From Chitinophaga pinensis (GTDB lineage Bacteria > Bacteroidota > Bacteroidia > Flavobacteriales > Flavobacteriaceae): DNA of 64,000 nucleotides. Below, in pieces: positions 1 to 8,890 of this stretch. Every line of letters starts with the position of its first letter. Position 1 is the first letter of the stretch. The notes beneath the pieces are model-generated. The model searched no databases and was not told the origin of the DNA. It worked only from the letters and a program-made list of their open reading frames with translations. Position numbers and translations under genes: made by a program. The stretch is from positions 1 through 64,000 of the forward strand of contig CAMCDQ010000002.1 of the NCBI GenBank assembly GCA_945873505.1, in the 5' to 3' direction.

Positions 1-277
1 TGTGACATGTAGGTCCTTCGGGTTGTACTTGAATTAAAAAAGTATCATTATCGCAATCAATCTTGATTTCTATAAGCTTCAGAAAATTACCACTTTCCTC
101 GCCTTTTGTCCATAACCTATTCTTAGAACGACTGAAAAACGTGACCTTATTTGTTAATAAAGTTTTTTCATAAGCTTCTAAATTCATATAACCAAGCATC
201 AAAACATTTTTTGTTTCACTATCTTGAATAATTGCGGGAAGCAATCCGTCATTGCTTTTTGTAAAATCTATAATCAT
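1..277 (-). CDS. hisI: Phosphoribosyl-AMP cyclohydrolase, HisI/HisIE (partial, 3' end cut off)
   Basis: This is the N-terminal part (about 92 residues) of the enzyme that hydrolyses phosphoribosyl-AMP in histidine synthesis; the reading frame runs off the left edge. Visible family motifs are VLMLGYMN near the start, [17 protein letters not shown] in the middle, and the Asp/Cys-rich metal-binding stretch IDCDNDTF followed by GPTCH. The start codon overlaps the hisF stop in an ATGA arrangement (274-277), typical of translational coupling. In this phylum HisI is usually fused to the pyrophosphohydrolase HisE, so the missing part probably encodes HisE. That fusion is inference. Confidence 0.93.
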   Translation of the reverse strand, partial: MIIDFTKSNDGLLPAIIQDSETKNVLMLGYMNLEAYEKTLLTNKVTFFSRSKNRLWTKGEESGNFLKLIEIKIDCDNDTFLIQVQPEGPTCH

Positions 278-1029
278 AATCGTATTGGTATTGAATTGTT
301 TTTTAATACTGTTTTTAAATCCCTAATTTCTATCTCTTGATAATGAAAAACACTTGCTGCAAGCGCGGCATCAGCTTTTCCAATTTCGAATACATCTATA
401 AAATGTTGAACAGAACCAGCACCTCCAGAAGCTATTATTGGGATATTTACTGTTTTTGATAATCGTTCCAAAGCATCATTAGCAAAACCATTTTTAGCAC
501 CATCATTGTTCATAGAAGTGAATAGTATTTCTCCTGCACCACGCAATTCTACTTCTTTTGCCCATTCAAATAAATCCAACTCAGTCGGGACTTTCCCACC
601 AACAAGATGAACTTTCCATACGCCTTCAATTTGTTTTGCATCGATAGCTACAACGATGCATTGACTACCAAAATTCAATGCTAATTCATTAATTAAATTT
701 GGATTTTTAACTGCTGAAGAATTGATTGCAATTTTATCAGCACCATTATTTAGCAGCAGTTCCACATCTTTGACAGATGAAATTCCACCGCCAACTGTAA
801 ATGGAATATTGATTGTTGCGGCAACTTTTCTAACTAAATCTACCAATGTTTTTCTTCGTTCTTCAGTTGCAGAAATATCTAAAAAAACCAGTTCATCAGC
901 ACCTTCATCAGAGTATTTTTGAGCTAATTCAATTGGATCTCCAGCATCTTTTAAATCTAAAAAATTGATGCCTTTTACTGTTCTACCGTTTTTAATATCC
1001 AAACAGGGAATTATTCTTTTTGTAAGCAT
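274..1029 (-). CDS. hisF: Imidazole glycerol phosphate synthase, cyclase subunit HisF
   Basis: HisF is the TIM-barrel cyclase subunit that uses ammonia delivered by HisH to convert PRFAR to imidazole glycerol phosphate and AICAR. The 251-residue length is normal. The two catalytic aspartates are present: Asp11 in [14 protein letters not shown] and Asp130 in VVAIDAKQ. The phosphate-binding loops TVGGGI and IASGGAG are also present. It lies 8 bases after hisA and overlaps hisI by 4 bases, so it belongs to the his operon. The partner glutaminase hisH is two genes upstream. Confidence 0.97.
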   Translation of the reverse strand: MLTKRIIPCLDIKNGRTVKGINFLDLKDAGDPIELAQKYSDEGADELVFLDISATEERRKTLVDLVRKVAATINIPFTVGGGISSVKDVELLLNNGADKIAINSSAVKNPNLINELALNFGSQCIVVAIDAKQIEGVWKVHLVGGKVPTELDLFEWAKEVELRGAGEILFTSMNNDGAKNGFANDALERLSKTVNIPIIASGGAGSVQHFIDVFEIGKADAALAASVFHYQEIEIRDLKTVLKNNSIPIRL

Positions 1030-1037
1030 TTTACCTT

Positions 1038-1766
1038 CTAATTAGCATTTAAAATATAATTTTCAATTTGTTTTAATGTTATTCGACCTTCATAAATTGC
1101 CTTTCCAATAATCGTTCCTTCACAACCCATTTCTGCAAGTTTTGGAAGTTCTTCAAATGTTGAAATTCCTCCAGAAGCTATTAATTTAATATTAGGGATT
1201 TCAGATAAAATTCTACTATAAAGTTCAAAACTTGGTCCTTCAAGCATCCCATCTTTAGAAATATCTGTACAAATAACATATTGAATTCCTTTACTTTGAT
1301 AGTTTTTTATGAAAGGTATTAAATCCAAATTTGAATTTTCTAACCACCCTGAAACTGCAACTTTTTCATTTAAAGCATCAGCGCCAAGTATCACTTTTTC
1401 TGAACCATAATATGAAATCCATTTTTCAAATAATTCACTGTTTTTAATTGCAATACTTCCACCCGTAATTTGGCTTGCGCCCGATTCAATAGCAATTTTA
1501 ACATCTTTATCCGATTTTAAACCCCCTCCAAAATCAATTTTTAAATTTGTTTTAGCAGCAATTTGTTCAATTATTTTATAATTTACAATTTCACTTGATT
1601 TTGCACCGTCTAAATCAACCAAATGCAAATATTCAATTCCGTGATTTTCAAATGATTTAGCTACTTCTAAAGGATTTTCATTGTAAATAATTTTTGTTGA
1701 ATAGTCCCCTTTTGAAAGTCGAACACACTTACCATCAATTATATCTATTGCAGGAATAATTCTCAT
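1038..1766 (-). CDS. hisA: ProFAR isomerase HisA
   Basis: HisA is the TIM-barrel isomerase that opens the ribose of ProFAR to form PRFAR, the substrate of HisFH. The 242-residue protein shows the paired half-barrel architecture shared with HisF. Asp8 lies in [14 protein letters not shown], Asp130 in VILGADALN, and the phosphate loops are DFGGGL and IASGGIS. The start ATG overlaps the hisH stop (ATGA at 1763-1766), so hisH and hisA are probably translationally coupled. Confidence 0.97.
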   Translation of the reverse strand: MRIIPAIDIIDGKCVRLSKGDYSTKIIYNENPLEVAKSFENHGIEYLHLVDLDGAKSSEIVNYKIIEQIAAKTNLKIDFGGGLKSDKDVKIAIESGASQITGGSIAIKNSELFEKWISYYGSEKVILGADALNEKVAVSGWLENSNLDLIPFIKNYQSKGIQYVICTDISKDGMLEGPSFELYSRILSEIPNIKLIASGGISTFEELPKLAEMGCEGTIIGKAIYEGRITLKQIENYILNAN

Positions 1767-2353
1767 TTTATCTGTATTTTTAAAAAATTATTTAAAATCT
1801 GCTCACCGAATTTTCCGCTTTTCTCTGGATGAAATTGAACCCCATAAAAATTATTTTTTTGTAAAGCAGATGAAAAATCAACTTCGTAATTTGTAGTTGC
1901 AATTGAATTTTCAGATTTTGGAACATAATAACTATGAACTAAATACATAAATTCATTTTCTGAAATACCATTAAACAACCCCGATTTTAAATTATAAATG
2001 GTATTCCAACCCATCTGAGGCACTTTTACTTTAGGAGAAAATTTTACTACGTTGACATCAAATATTCCTAATCCTTCAGTATTTCCTTCTTCAGAAAAAT
2101 TACACATTAATTGCATTCCCAGACAAATTCCCAAAACGGGCTGTTTTAATTGCGGAATCAATTTGTCCAAACCGCTTTCTTTTAATTTCTTCATAGCCGA
2201 ACTTGCTTCACCAACTCCTGGAAAAATAACTTTATCTGCTGATAGAATTTCATCTGGATTATTGCTTAAAATCGCTTTGAATCCCAACCTTTCGATGGCA
2301 AACATAATGCTTTGAATATTTCCAGCCCCGGAATTTATAATAACAATTTTCAT
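1763..2353 (-). CDS. hisH: Imidazole glycerol phosphate synthase, glutamine amidotransferase subunit HisH
   Basis: HisH is the class I glutaminase that supplies ammonia to HisF. I chose the ATG at 2353 (196 residues, [12 protein letters not shown]). The frame stays open upstream to 2398, but that extension encodes translated repeat sequence (a palindrome at 2377-2400) and matches no HisH start. Catalytic residues are visible: nucleophile Cys77 in GICLGMQ, and His175 and Glu177 in QFHPEKSG. The oxyanion-loop motif PGVGEA is also present. It sits between hisB and hisA in the operon. Confidence 0.96.
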   Translation of the reverse strand: MKIVIINSGAGNIQSIMFAIERLGFKAILSNNPDEILSADKVIFPGVGEASSAMKKLKESGLDKLIPQLKQPVLGICLGMQLMCNFSEEGNTEGLGIFDVNVVKFSPKVKVPQMGWNTIYNLKSGLFNGISENEFMYLVHSYYVPKSENSIATTNYEVDFSSALQKNNFYGVQFHPEKSGKFGEQILNNFLKIQIK

Positions 2354-2360
2354 TTTTTTA

Positions 2361-2400
2361 TTAGTTGTTAGTTGTCGGTTGTTGGTTGCAACCAACAACC
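2361..2400 (-). repeat. Intercistronic palindrome between hisB and hisH
   Basis: The 54-base gap between hisB and hisH holds low-complexity TTGTTGGTTG-type sequence. It ends in a perfect 24-base palindrome at 2377-2400 with arms GGTTGTTGGTTG and CAACCAACAACC meeting without a loop. All other gaps in this operon are 33 bases or less, and four neighbouring pairs touch or overlap, so this looks like an insertion of a small repeat. As RNA it could form a hairpin between the two cistrons, but with no T-run it is not a terminator. Confidence 0.7.
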
Positions 2401-2407
2401 ATAAACT

Positions 2408-3547
2408 TTAAAGCATTCCTTTTGTAGACGGCAAAATCATTTTTTCGGTATCCCTTTTTACTGCAGCTTTTATTGCTTTTGCAAATGCTTTAAAGATGGC
2501 TTCAATTTTATGATGCTCGTTAATTCCTTCGGCTTTAATATTAATATTTGCCTTTGCGCCATCAGAAAATGACTTGAAAAAATGCAAAAACATTTCTGTT
2601 GGCATTTCACCAATTTTTTCTCTTTTGAAATCGGCATCCCAAACCAACCAATTTCTACCTCCAAAATCCAATGCTACTTGCGCCAAACAATCGTCCATTG
2701 GCAAACAAAATCCGTATCGTTCGATTCCTAATTTAGAACCTAAAGCCTTTGAAAAAACTTCGCCTAAAGCGATTGCAGTATCTTCAATAGTGTGATGCTC
2801 ATCTACTTGCAAGTCACCTTTTACGTTTATTTCTAAATCAATTTGTCCGTGTCGTGCGATTTGATCTAACATGTGGTCAAAAAAAGCAATGCCTGTATCA
2901 ATTGTACTTTTTCCTGTTCCGTCTAAATCAATTTTGATGAATATAGCAGTTTCATTTGTTTTTCTGTAAATTTCAGAAGTTCTGTTTTCTAACTTTAAAT
3001 ACTCATAAATGGCTTTCCAAGAAATCGTTTCTAATGAAATAATTCTTTTCATTTCTTCAAAACTAAATTTAGATTCTTGACTGCCTAAATTTTCATTTTT
3101 ATTTATAAAAATAGCTTTACAACCTAAATTTTTAGCCAATTCAATATCTGTAATCCGATCACCAATTACAATAGAACTATCCAAATCATATTCAGAATTA
3201 CCTATGTATTTTGTTAACATTCCTGTTCGGGGTTTTCTATTTGGCGAATTTTCTTCGGGCAAACTTCTATCAATAAAAATTTCATTGAATACTACACCTT
3301 CATTTTCGAATGCTTTTAATATGAAATTTTGGGTAGGCCAAAAGTCATTTTCAGGAAAACTATTCGTTCCTAATCCATCTTGATTGGTGACTAAAATCAA
3401 CTCAAAATCCATTTCCCTGGCGATTTTACCTAAATATTGAAATACATTAGGATAAAATTCCAATTTTTCTAAACTATCCAATTGATAATTATCTGGTTCA
3501 AGAACTATTGTGCCGTCTCTGTCGATAAATAATATTTTTTTTGCCAT
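2408..3547 (-). CDS. hisB: Bifunctional histidinol-phosphatase / imidazoleglycerol-phosphate dehydratase HisB
   Basis: This 379-residue fusion carries out two non-consecutive steps of histidine synthesis. Residues 1 to about 165 form a HAD-type histidinol-phosphate phosphatase with the nucleophile motif IDRDGT (Asp9, Asp11) and a later VIGDRITD motif. The remainder is the dehydratase, recognised by [13 protein letters not shown], the metal-binding [16 protein letters not shown] and a second histidine pair in NEHHKIEA. The start ATG overlaps the hisC stop by one base (TAATG). Confidence 0.96.
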   Translation of the reverse strand: MAKKILFIDRDGTIVLEPDNYQLDSLEKLEFYPNVFQYLGKIAREMDFELILVTNQDGLGTNSFPENDFWPTQNFILKAFENEGVVFNEIFIDRSLPEENSPNRKPRTGMLTKYIGNSEYDLDSSIVIGDRITDIELAKNLGCKAIFINKNENLGSQESKFSFEEMKRIISLETISWKAIYEYLKLENRTSEIYRKTNETAIFIKIDLDGTGKSTIDTGIAFFDHMLDQIARHGQIDLEINVKGDLQVDEHHTIEDTAIALGEVFSKALGSKLGIERYGFCLPMDDCLAQVALDFGGRNWLVWDADFKREKIGEMPTEMFLHFFKSFSDGAKANINIKAEGINEHHKIEAIFKAFAKAIKAAVKRDTEKMILPSTKGML

Positions 3548-4590
3548 TATAAAGTTCGTAATACGTTAATTAATTTTTCGTTTTCAGATTTTGTTCCAAT
3601 TGTAATTCTCAAACAATTTTCACATAACAATTGGGTTGTTCGATTTCGAATAACAATTCCAAAATCGATAAGTTGATGGTATCTTTTTGAAGCGTCATCA
3701 ACTTTGATTAATACGAAATTAGCATCCGATGGAAATATTTTTTCAATATATTTAATTTCAGATAATTGCTCTACTAAAATTTTTTTATTGTCTAAAATAG
3801 TTTGAATTTCAATGTTATATTTATCAATATCTATAATCCTTTCCAAAGCTTTTTCCTGGGACAATACATTAATATTATAAGGAGGTTTTATCTTGTTTAG
3901 AATTGCAATAATTGCAGCTGAAGCATATAAAATTCCTACTCGAATTCCTGCCATACCATATGCTTTTGAAAAGGTTTGGGTAATTACTAAATTCGGATAT
4001 TTTTTAATTTTTGAAAGCCAACTTTCACTTTTTGAAAAGTCAATATAAGCTTCGTCAAAAACGATTAATCCATTAAATTTTTCAAGTAATTCCATAATAG
4101 CTATTTCAGAAAAAGAGTTTCCTGTAGGATTGTTTGGAGAACATAAAAAAATTATTTTTGTATTTACATCAACACGTTCTAAAATCAATTTTACATTAGG
4201 TTGAAATTCCGAATTCAATACAATTTCTGTGTTTTCTATCGCGTTCAAATCAGCTAAAACACCATACATTCCATACGTTGGTGGCAATGTAATAACATTG
4301 TCTATATTCGGTTCACAAAAAGCTCTAAATAATAAATCTAAAACTTCGTCACTTCCATTTCCCAATAAAATTTCATTTATATTGACTTTTTTTAATTCGG
4401 ATAATACCAATTTAACACTGTTTTGTTGCGGGTCAGGATACCTATTTACTCCATTTTCAAATGGATTTTCATTGGCATCAAGAAAAATCATTTTCGTATT
4501 AAAATCCTTAAATTCATCTCGTGCTGAAGAATACGATTTCATATTTTTAATATTTTTTCTAACTAATTTATTTATATCAAATAGTTCCAT
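3547..4590 (-). CDS. hisC: Histidinol-phosphate aminotransferase HisC
   Basis: HisC is the PLP-dependent class I/II aminotransferase that converts imidazole acetol phosphate to histidinol phosphate with glutamate. The 347-residue protein has the N-terminal DANENPF motif, [15 protein letters not shown], the PLP-contacting FDEAYIDF and the Schiff-base lysine Lys209 in [14 protein letters not shown]. It is 3 bases from hisD and overlaps hisB by one base. Confidence 0.96.
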   Translation of the reverse strand: MELFDINKLVRKNIKNMKSYSSARDEFKDFNTKMIFLDANENPFENGVNRYPDPQQNSVKLVLSELKKVNINEILLGNGSDEVLDLLFRAFCEPNIDNVITLPPTYGMYGVLADLNAIENTEIVLNSEFQPNVKLILERVDVNTKIIFLCSPNNPTGNSFSEIAIMELLEKFNGLIVFDEAYIDFSKSESWLSKIKKYPNLVITQTFSKAYGMAGIRVGILYASAAIIAILNKIKPPYNINVLSQEKALERIIDIDKYNIEIQTILDNKKILVEQLSEIKYIEKIFPSDANFVLIKVDDASKRYHQLIDFGIVIRNRTTQLLCENCLRITIGTKSENEKLINVLRTL

Positions 4591-4593
4591 AAT

Positions 4594-5892
4594 TTAACTG
4601 TTTAAATTCTTATTTATGAATTCTAATCTAAGTGAAACTGCCATTTTATGCGCTTGTAAACCTTCTGCATCTGCCATCATTTCAATTGCATTTCCTATAT
4701 TCTGAATCCCTTTTTCTGATATTTTTTGAAACGTCATTGCTTTTTGAAAACTATCTAAATTCACACCTGAATAATTTTTAGCAAATCCATTTGTTGGCAA
4801 CGTATGGTTAGTCCCTGAGGCATAATCACCCGCACTTTCAGGTGTGAAATTTCCAATAAAAACAGAGCCTGCATTTTCAATATTATCAACAAAAAAACTT
4901 TCATTTTTACAACAAATAATTAAATGTTCTGGGCCGTATTCATTTATTAAATCCAAAGCTAAAGCATCATTTTCAACATAAATTAATTTTGAATTTGCTA
5001 TTGCTTGTTTAGCAATTTCTTTTCGTGGTAATTTTTGAATTTGTATTTTAAGTTCAGCTTCGACTTCATATAAAATGGTTTTTGAAGTAGAAATTAAAAT
5101 CACTTGACTGTCACTTCCGTGTTCAGCCTGACTCAATAAATCTGAAGCTATAAAAGATATATTGGCACTTTCATCTGCTAATATTAACAATTCCGAAGGT
5201 CCTGCTGGCATATCAATGGCAATTCCAAATTGAGTAGCTTTTTGTTTTGCAACAGTTACAAATTGATTTCCAGGTCCAAAAATTTTATACATCTTAGGAA
5301 TAGTTGCAGTACCAAAGGTCATTGCAGCAATGGATTGAATTCCTCCCACTTTATAAATTTTAGTTATGCCACATAATTTTGCGGTATATAAAATTGCAGG
5401 ATGAATTTTCCCCTTTTTATTTGGTGGCGAACAAATGATTATTTCTCTACAATTGGCAATTTTTGCAGGAATACCTAACATTAAAACTGTAGAAAATAAA
5501 GGGGCAGTTCCTCCTGGAATATACAATCCAATTTTTTGAATTGGTCTCTTTTCTTGCCAACATAAAACACCTTCAAGGGTTTCAACTTCAATTTTTTCAG
5601 ATTTCTGTGCAAAGTGAAATTTTTCAATGTTCGCTTTAGCCAAATTAATAGCCAATTTTAATTCATCTGAAACTTCATTTGATGCAAATTCAATTTCTTC
5701 TTCTGAAACTAATATATTTTCTAAAATAACACCATCAAATAATGACGTATATTTTGACAAAGCATCGTCTCCTTTTGTTTGTACTTCTTTAAATATTTGG
5801 GAAACTATTGCATCTAATTCGGCATAATTTGAAGTTGGTCTTTGCAAAATAGATTCCCAAGTTGATTGAATTGGATTTAGTATTATGTTCAT
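4594..5892 (-). CDS. hisD: Histidinol dehydrogenase HisD
   Basis: HisD is the zinc- and NAD-dependent enzyme that oxidises histidinol to histidine in two steps, the last reactions of the pathway. The 432-residue protein shows the family motifs YIPGGTAPLFSTVLMLG, FGPGNQFVTVAKQ, DMPAGPSELLI, the zinc-ligand segment LLSQAEHGSDSQ and the C-terminal NHTLPTNGFA. It is the second gene of the operon, 33 bases after hisG. Confidence 0.97.
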   Translation of the reverse strand: MNIILNPIQSTWESILQRPTSNYAELDAIVSQIFKEVQTKGDDALSKYTSLFDGVILENILVSEEEIEFASNEVSDELKLAINLAKANIEKFHFAQKSEKIEVETLEGVLCWQEKRPIQKIGLYIPGGTAPLFSTVLMLGIPAKIANCREIIICSPPNKKGKIHPAILYTAKLCGITKIYKVGGIQSIAAMTFGTATIPKMYKIFGPGNQFVTVAKQKATQFGIAIDMPAGPSELLILADESANISFIASDLLSQAEHGSDSQVILISTSKTILYEVEAELKIQIQKLPRKEIAKQAIANSKLIYVENDALALDLINEYGPEHLIICCKNESFFVDNIENAGSVFIGNFTPESAGDYASGTNHTLPTNGFAKNYSGVNLDSFQKAMTFQKISEKGIQNIGNAIEMMADAEGLQAHKMAVSLRLEFINKNLNS

Positions 5893-5925
5893 TTTTTTTA
5901 TATTTAAATGTTAATTAAATAGTAT

Positions 5926-6783
5926 TTAAAGCACCATTTTTTCAATTGGACACACTAAAATACCTTCTGCTCCAGCTGCTTTTAATTGATCAATAACATC
6001 CCAAAACAAATCTTCATTTATTACAGAATGAACACTACTCCACCCTTTTTCTGCTAATGGAATTACAGTTGGACTTTTCAAAACAGGTAAAATTTTACTG
6101 ATTAATTCAATTTTGTCATTAGGTACATTCATCAAAATGTATTTTGAATTTCTCGCTTTAAGAACTGATTGAATTCGGAATTGTAACTTGTCTAGAATTA
6201 CTTTTGAAGTATCAGAAATTTTGGGAGAAACCGCTAAAACAGCTTCACTTTTGAAAATTACTTCTACTTCTTTTAGATTGTTTTTGAACAATGTGCTACC
6301 ACTCGAAACAATGTCAACAATAGCATCCGAAAGACCTATATTTGGTGCAATTTCCACAGAACCTGATATTTGGTGTAACTCAACTTGAACCTTTTTTGAG
6401 AAAAAATAATCCTTAACTGTATTAGGATAGGAAGTCGCGATTCGTAAACCTTCTAAATCCTGAATAGTATTGTATTCAAATGATTTTGGAACTGCGATAG
6501 AAACCTTACATTTAGAAAATCCTAATTTTTCAATTACTTGAATGTTTTTACCTTTTTCAATCAATAAATTATCACCGACAATGGCGGCATCTACAACTCC
6601 ATCGATGAGATATTGAGGAATATCTGAATTTCGTAAATACAAAACTTCAAGTGAAAAATTGGAAGCCTCGGCTTTAAGTTGGTCGTTTCCATTATCAATA
6701 GCGATACCACAATCCTTAAGAATTTGTATGCTTTCTTCATTTAATCGACCTGATTTTTGAATTGCAATTTTTAAAGTACTCAT
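5926..6783 (-). CDS. hisG: ATP phosphoribosyltransferase HisG, long form
   Basis: HisG catalyses the committed step of histidine synthesis, joining ATP and PRPP, and is normally feedback-inhibited by histidine. At 285 residues it is the long form with a C-terminal regulatory domain (about residues 210-285), so no HisZ partner is expected and none is seen. Motifs include LKIAIQKSGRLN, VDAAIVGDNLL and the PRPP-binding region DIVSSGSTL. It is the first structural gene of the operon and follows the putative attenuator at 6821-6944. Confidence 0.96.
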   Translation of the reverse strand: MSTLKIAIQKSGRLNEESIQILKDCGIAIDNGNDQLKAEASNFSLEVLYLRNSDIPQYLIDGVVDAAIVGDNLLIEKGKNIQVIEKLGFSKCKVSIAVPKSFEYNTIQDLEGLRIATSYPNTVKDYFFSKKVQVELHQISGSVEIAPNIGLSDAIVDIVSSGSTLFKNNLKEVEVIFKSEAVLAVSPKISDTSKVILDKLQFRIQSVLKARNSKYILMNVPNDKIELISKILPVLKSPTVIPLAEKGWSSVHSVINEDLFWDVIDQLKAAGAEGILVCPIEKMVL

Positions 6784-6820
6784 TTTTTTAAATTAAATTT
6801 GAATGAGTACAACTTGGATA

Positions 6821-6857
6821 AAACAAAAAACCCGTTTGATGTACTCAAACGGGTTTT
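6821..6857 (-). terminator. Intrinsic terminator in the his leader (attenuator)
   Basis: On the minus strand a 13-bp stem (arms AAAACCCGTTTGA and TCAAACGGGTTTT, loop of 5) is followed by TTTTTTGTTT, the form of an intrinsic terminator. It lies after the leader-peptide stop codon and 38 bases before the hisG start, so it would end transcription before the operon unless disrupted. That position is what an attenuator requires. I did not find a clear competing antiterminator stem by eye. Confidence 0.85.
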
Positions 6858-6884
6858 AGAAATTTGTGAATTACACGTATAACA

Positions 6885-6944
6885 TTAACACATCGCTTGA
6901 GAGCAAATATGGAAATGATGTTGATGTAAATTATTTTGAAACAT
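6885..6944 (-). CDS. Putative his operon leader peptide (19 aa)
   Basis: A 19-codon reading frame, MFQNNLHQHHFHICSQAMC, begins about 20 bases downstream of the predicted -7 box and ends 27 bases before the terminator stem. Four of six consecutive codons (residues 7-12) are His. Such a run in a short frame between promoter and terminator of a his operon is the hallmark of attenuation by ribosome stalling, as established for the proteobacterial his operons. The ICSQAMC tail is not part of the classical leader. Function is inferred from position and composition. Confidence 0.8.
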   Translation of the reverse strand: MFQNNLHQHHFHICSQAMC

Positions 6945-6964
6945 TTTTTGTTTTATTAATGATG

Positions 6965-6998
6965 CAAATATAATAGAAAAAAGAATTGCTTTCACAAA
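6965..6998 (-). promoter_or_regulatory. Promoter of the his operon
   Basis: The minus strand carries TATATTTG (6972-6965), a perfect match to the Bacteroidota -7 consensus TAnnTTTG, with TTTG at 6998-6995 as the -33 element and a 22-base spacer. Transcription would start just upstream of the leader peptide. Confidence 0.7.
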
Positions 6999-7021
6999 AT
7001 TGTGAATAAATTAATAATTAT

Positions 7022-7528
7022 TTAATCTTCGTTTTTTTTGCCTTGTTCACTAGCTGCATTTTGTTCTGCACCAGTTGTTGGAACAAAATTAGCTCTGATT
7101 TCAGTATGACGAATTTCTCCTCCAGTAGTTCCTAAGCTTTTCGTTAATACACCAGCAACTAGAGCTAACGCCAATGTGATATATGAAAAAATGTTGGAAA
7201 ACCTGTGTTTTTTATAAGATGCAAATAATGATAGTAAACCGAAAAAACCTGTAGCGTACATAACAATGGCAAATTTTTCAGCAATTTCTTCGTGTTCGTG
7301 AATGATTTGGTGCCCAATATTTGGCATATCTTCTACTAATTCCTCGGCTCCTTCGCCAGTTCCCATACTAAATGCTGCAAAAATAGCAGCCACAATAAAT
7401 AAAACATAAGCCGTGTTTTTCACAGAATTATTTTTCATAAACATCCCTGTTACTAAAATTCCTAATCCAAAAATAGTCCCAATAATTGGAAAGTGGTTTA
7501 CCACCATGTGTAAATGTGCGTCGTTCAT
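7022..7528 (-). CDS. Small four-helix membrane protein (DUF2231-like)
   Basis: A protein of about 168 residues with four hydrophobic segments and a charged C-terminal tail. The N-terminus MNDAHLHMVVNHFPIIG has three histidines before and within the first helix; this HxH...HFP pattern resembles the DUF2231 family of predicted redox or heme-associated membrane proteins. I chose the ATG at 7528 because this motif normally opens the protein; an upstream ATG at 7555 adds nine Asn-rich residues. It lies 42 bases downstream of the VIT1-like gene and is probably cotranscribed with it. Substrate and exact role are unknown. Confidence 0.65.
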   Translation of the reverse strand: MNDAHLHMVVNHFPIIGTIFGLGILVTGMFMKNNSVKNTAYVLFIVAAIFAAFSMGTGEGAEELVEDMPNIGHQIIHEHEEIAEKFAIVMYATGFFGLLSLFASYKKHRFSNIFSYITLALALVAGVLTKSLGTTGGEIRHTEIRANFVPTTGAEQNAASEQGKKNED

Positions 7529-7570
7529 AATGTTTATATTTAAGTTATTATTCAATTTCTATTATTATGG

Positions 7571-8689
7571 TTATCCTGCTAATGAAACTCCAATTAAAGA
7601 TCCAATTCCATAGGTCACTGCTGCTGCTGCCAAACCAAATGCAACTTGCCTAAATCCTGAAAATAGAATACTTTTTCCAGTTAATAATGTAATGGCTGCA
7701 CCAATTCCGAACAATCCAATTACACTGCTTCCAACACTCAATAATATAGCATTTTGTCCATCTAAAATCATAAATGGATATAAAGGAATAATTGCGCCAA
7801 TAGAAAATAATAGGAAAGAAGCTATTGCAGCTTCCCATGCAGAACCGCCTAATTCCTCTTTATCAATTCCTAATTCTTCTTTAATAATGGCGTCAATGGC
7901 AGTTTCTGTTGTTTCAAATGCCTTTTCAGCCAATTTTTTTGCTTCTTCAATATTCATTCCTTTGGCTTGATACAACAACACCAACTCTTTTTTTTCTTCT
8001 TCCGGCGATGCTTCTAATTCTTCCATTTCTAAGTCAATTTGACGTTGGTTCAATTCTCGTGAACTTTGAACAGAAAGCCATTCGCCCATAGCCATTGAAA
8101 TTGCACCTGCCATCAAACCCGCAATTCCAGTCAACAATATAGTATTATTTGAAACCGCTGCGCCTGCAACTCCCATAACCAAACTCATATTGGAAACCAA
8201 TCCGTCATTTGAACCTAAAACCGCTGCTCGAAGTGCATTGCCACCAACAGATTTATGACGACTTTCAAATTTGGATAATAAACCTCCAGAAACATTCAAC
8301 GCCTTATTGTTATTGACCGCTTCAATAATATTGAGGTGATTATGCTCAAAACCATTTGGCTTTTCCCCACTTTCAATTTTATTCTTAATTGCATTTAATG
8401 CAAATTGTTTTTCAATATCAGACAAACTACTAATAATAGAACTGTATCCAAAAAGTTTTCCCAATTTTAATTGCAATTTTGCTCTTGAAGATGGCAAAGG
8501 CATTTCGTGTTTTGAATCAAATTCTTTGACTTTAATCAACATGTGATTGGCGTGGCCTTTTTCAATATCTGCCAAACTTTTCAATACCCGATTTAAGGTA
8601 TCGTCGGATTGAATATTTGCGATGCTATCGTATAAAAAAGCAGTATCTACTTCAATTTGTAATTGCCCTTTTAGTTTGCTTATATCCAT
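7571..8689 (-). CDS. Ferritin-like domain fused to VIT1/CCC1 metal transporter
   Basis: The 372-residue protein has an N-terminal ferritin-like (rubrerythrin-type) helical domain with candidate metal ligands in EVDTAFLYDSIA and DIEKGHANHM (about residues 1-140). A C-terminal VIT1/CCC1 transporter domain follows, starting at RAAVLGSNDGLVSNMSLVMG, with the characteristic GLMAGAISMAMGEWLSVQSSRE segment and about five membrane helices. VIT1/CCC1 proteins move Fe2+ or Mn2+ out of the cytosol, and the fused domain probably senses or delivers metal. A -7 like TAATTTTG lies at 8719-8712. Confidence 0.88.
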   Translation of the reverse strand: MDISKLKGQLQIEVDTAFLYDSIANIQSDDTLNRVLKSLADIEKGHANHMLIKVKEFDSKHEMPLPSSRAKLQLKLGKLFGYSSIISSLSDIEKQFALNAIKNKIESGEKPNGFEHNHLNIIEAVNNNKALNVSGGLLSKFESRHKSVGGNALRAAVLGSNDGLVSNMSLVMGVAGAAVSNNTILLTGIAGLMAGAISMAMGEWLSVQSSRELNQRQIDLEMEELEASPEEEKKELVLLYQAKGMNIEEAKKLAEKAFETTETAIDAIIKEELGIDKEELGGSAWEAAIASFLLFSIGAIIPLYPFMILDGQNAILLSVGSSVIGLFGIGAAITLLTGKSILFSGFRQVAFGLAAAAVTYGIGSLIGVSLAG

Positions 8690-8868
8690 ATTATTTGTAT
8701 TATTTATTTTACAAAATTACCATTTTATTAATGAAATTTTCTTAAAATTTAATAAACATCTTTTTTTGAGAATATTAAATTTTTTTGTTTTAATTATAAT
8801 AATTTTCATTTTTAATAACATAAATTAAACAATAATTTAATATTAAGGAAATCTACTTCAAATTTCCT

Positions 8869-8876
8869 TATTTTTG
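8869..8876 (+). promoter_or_regulatory. -7 promoter element of the LtaS-like gene
   Basis: TATTTTTG matches TAnnTTTG and lies 14 bases before the ATG at 8891. There is no clear TTG at the expected -33 distance, so support is moderate. Confidence 0.4.
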
Positions 8877-8890
8877 TAAAAATTATTTTC

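Noticed and set aside
6821..6857. Terminator of an upstream gene and not an attenuator
   Set aside because: No gene on the minus strand ends between the his promoter and this hairpin except the leader peptide, so it lies within the his transcript.
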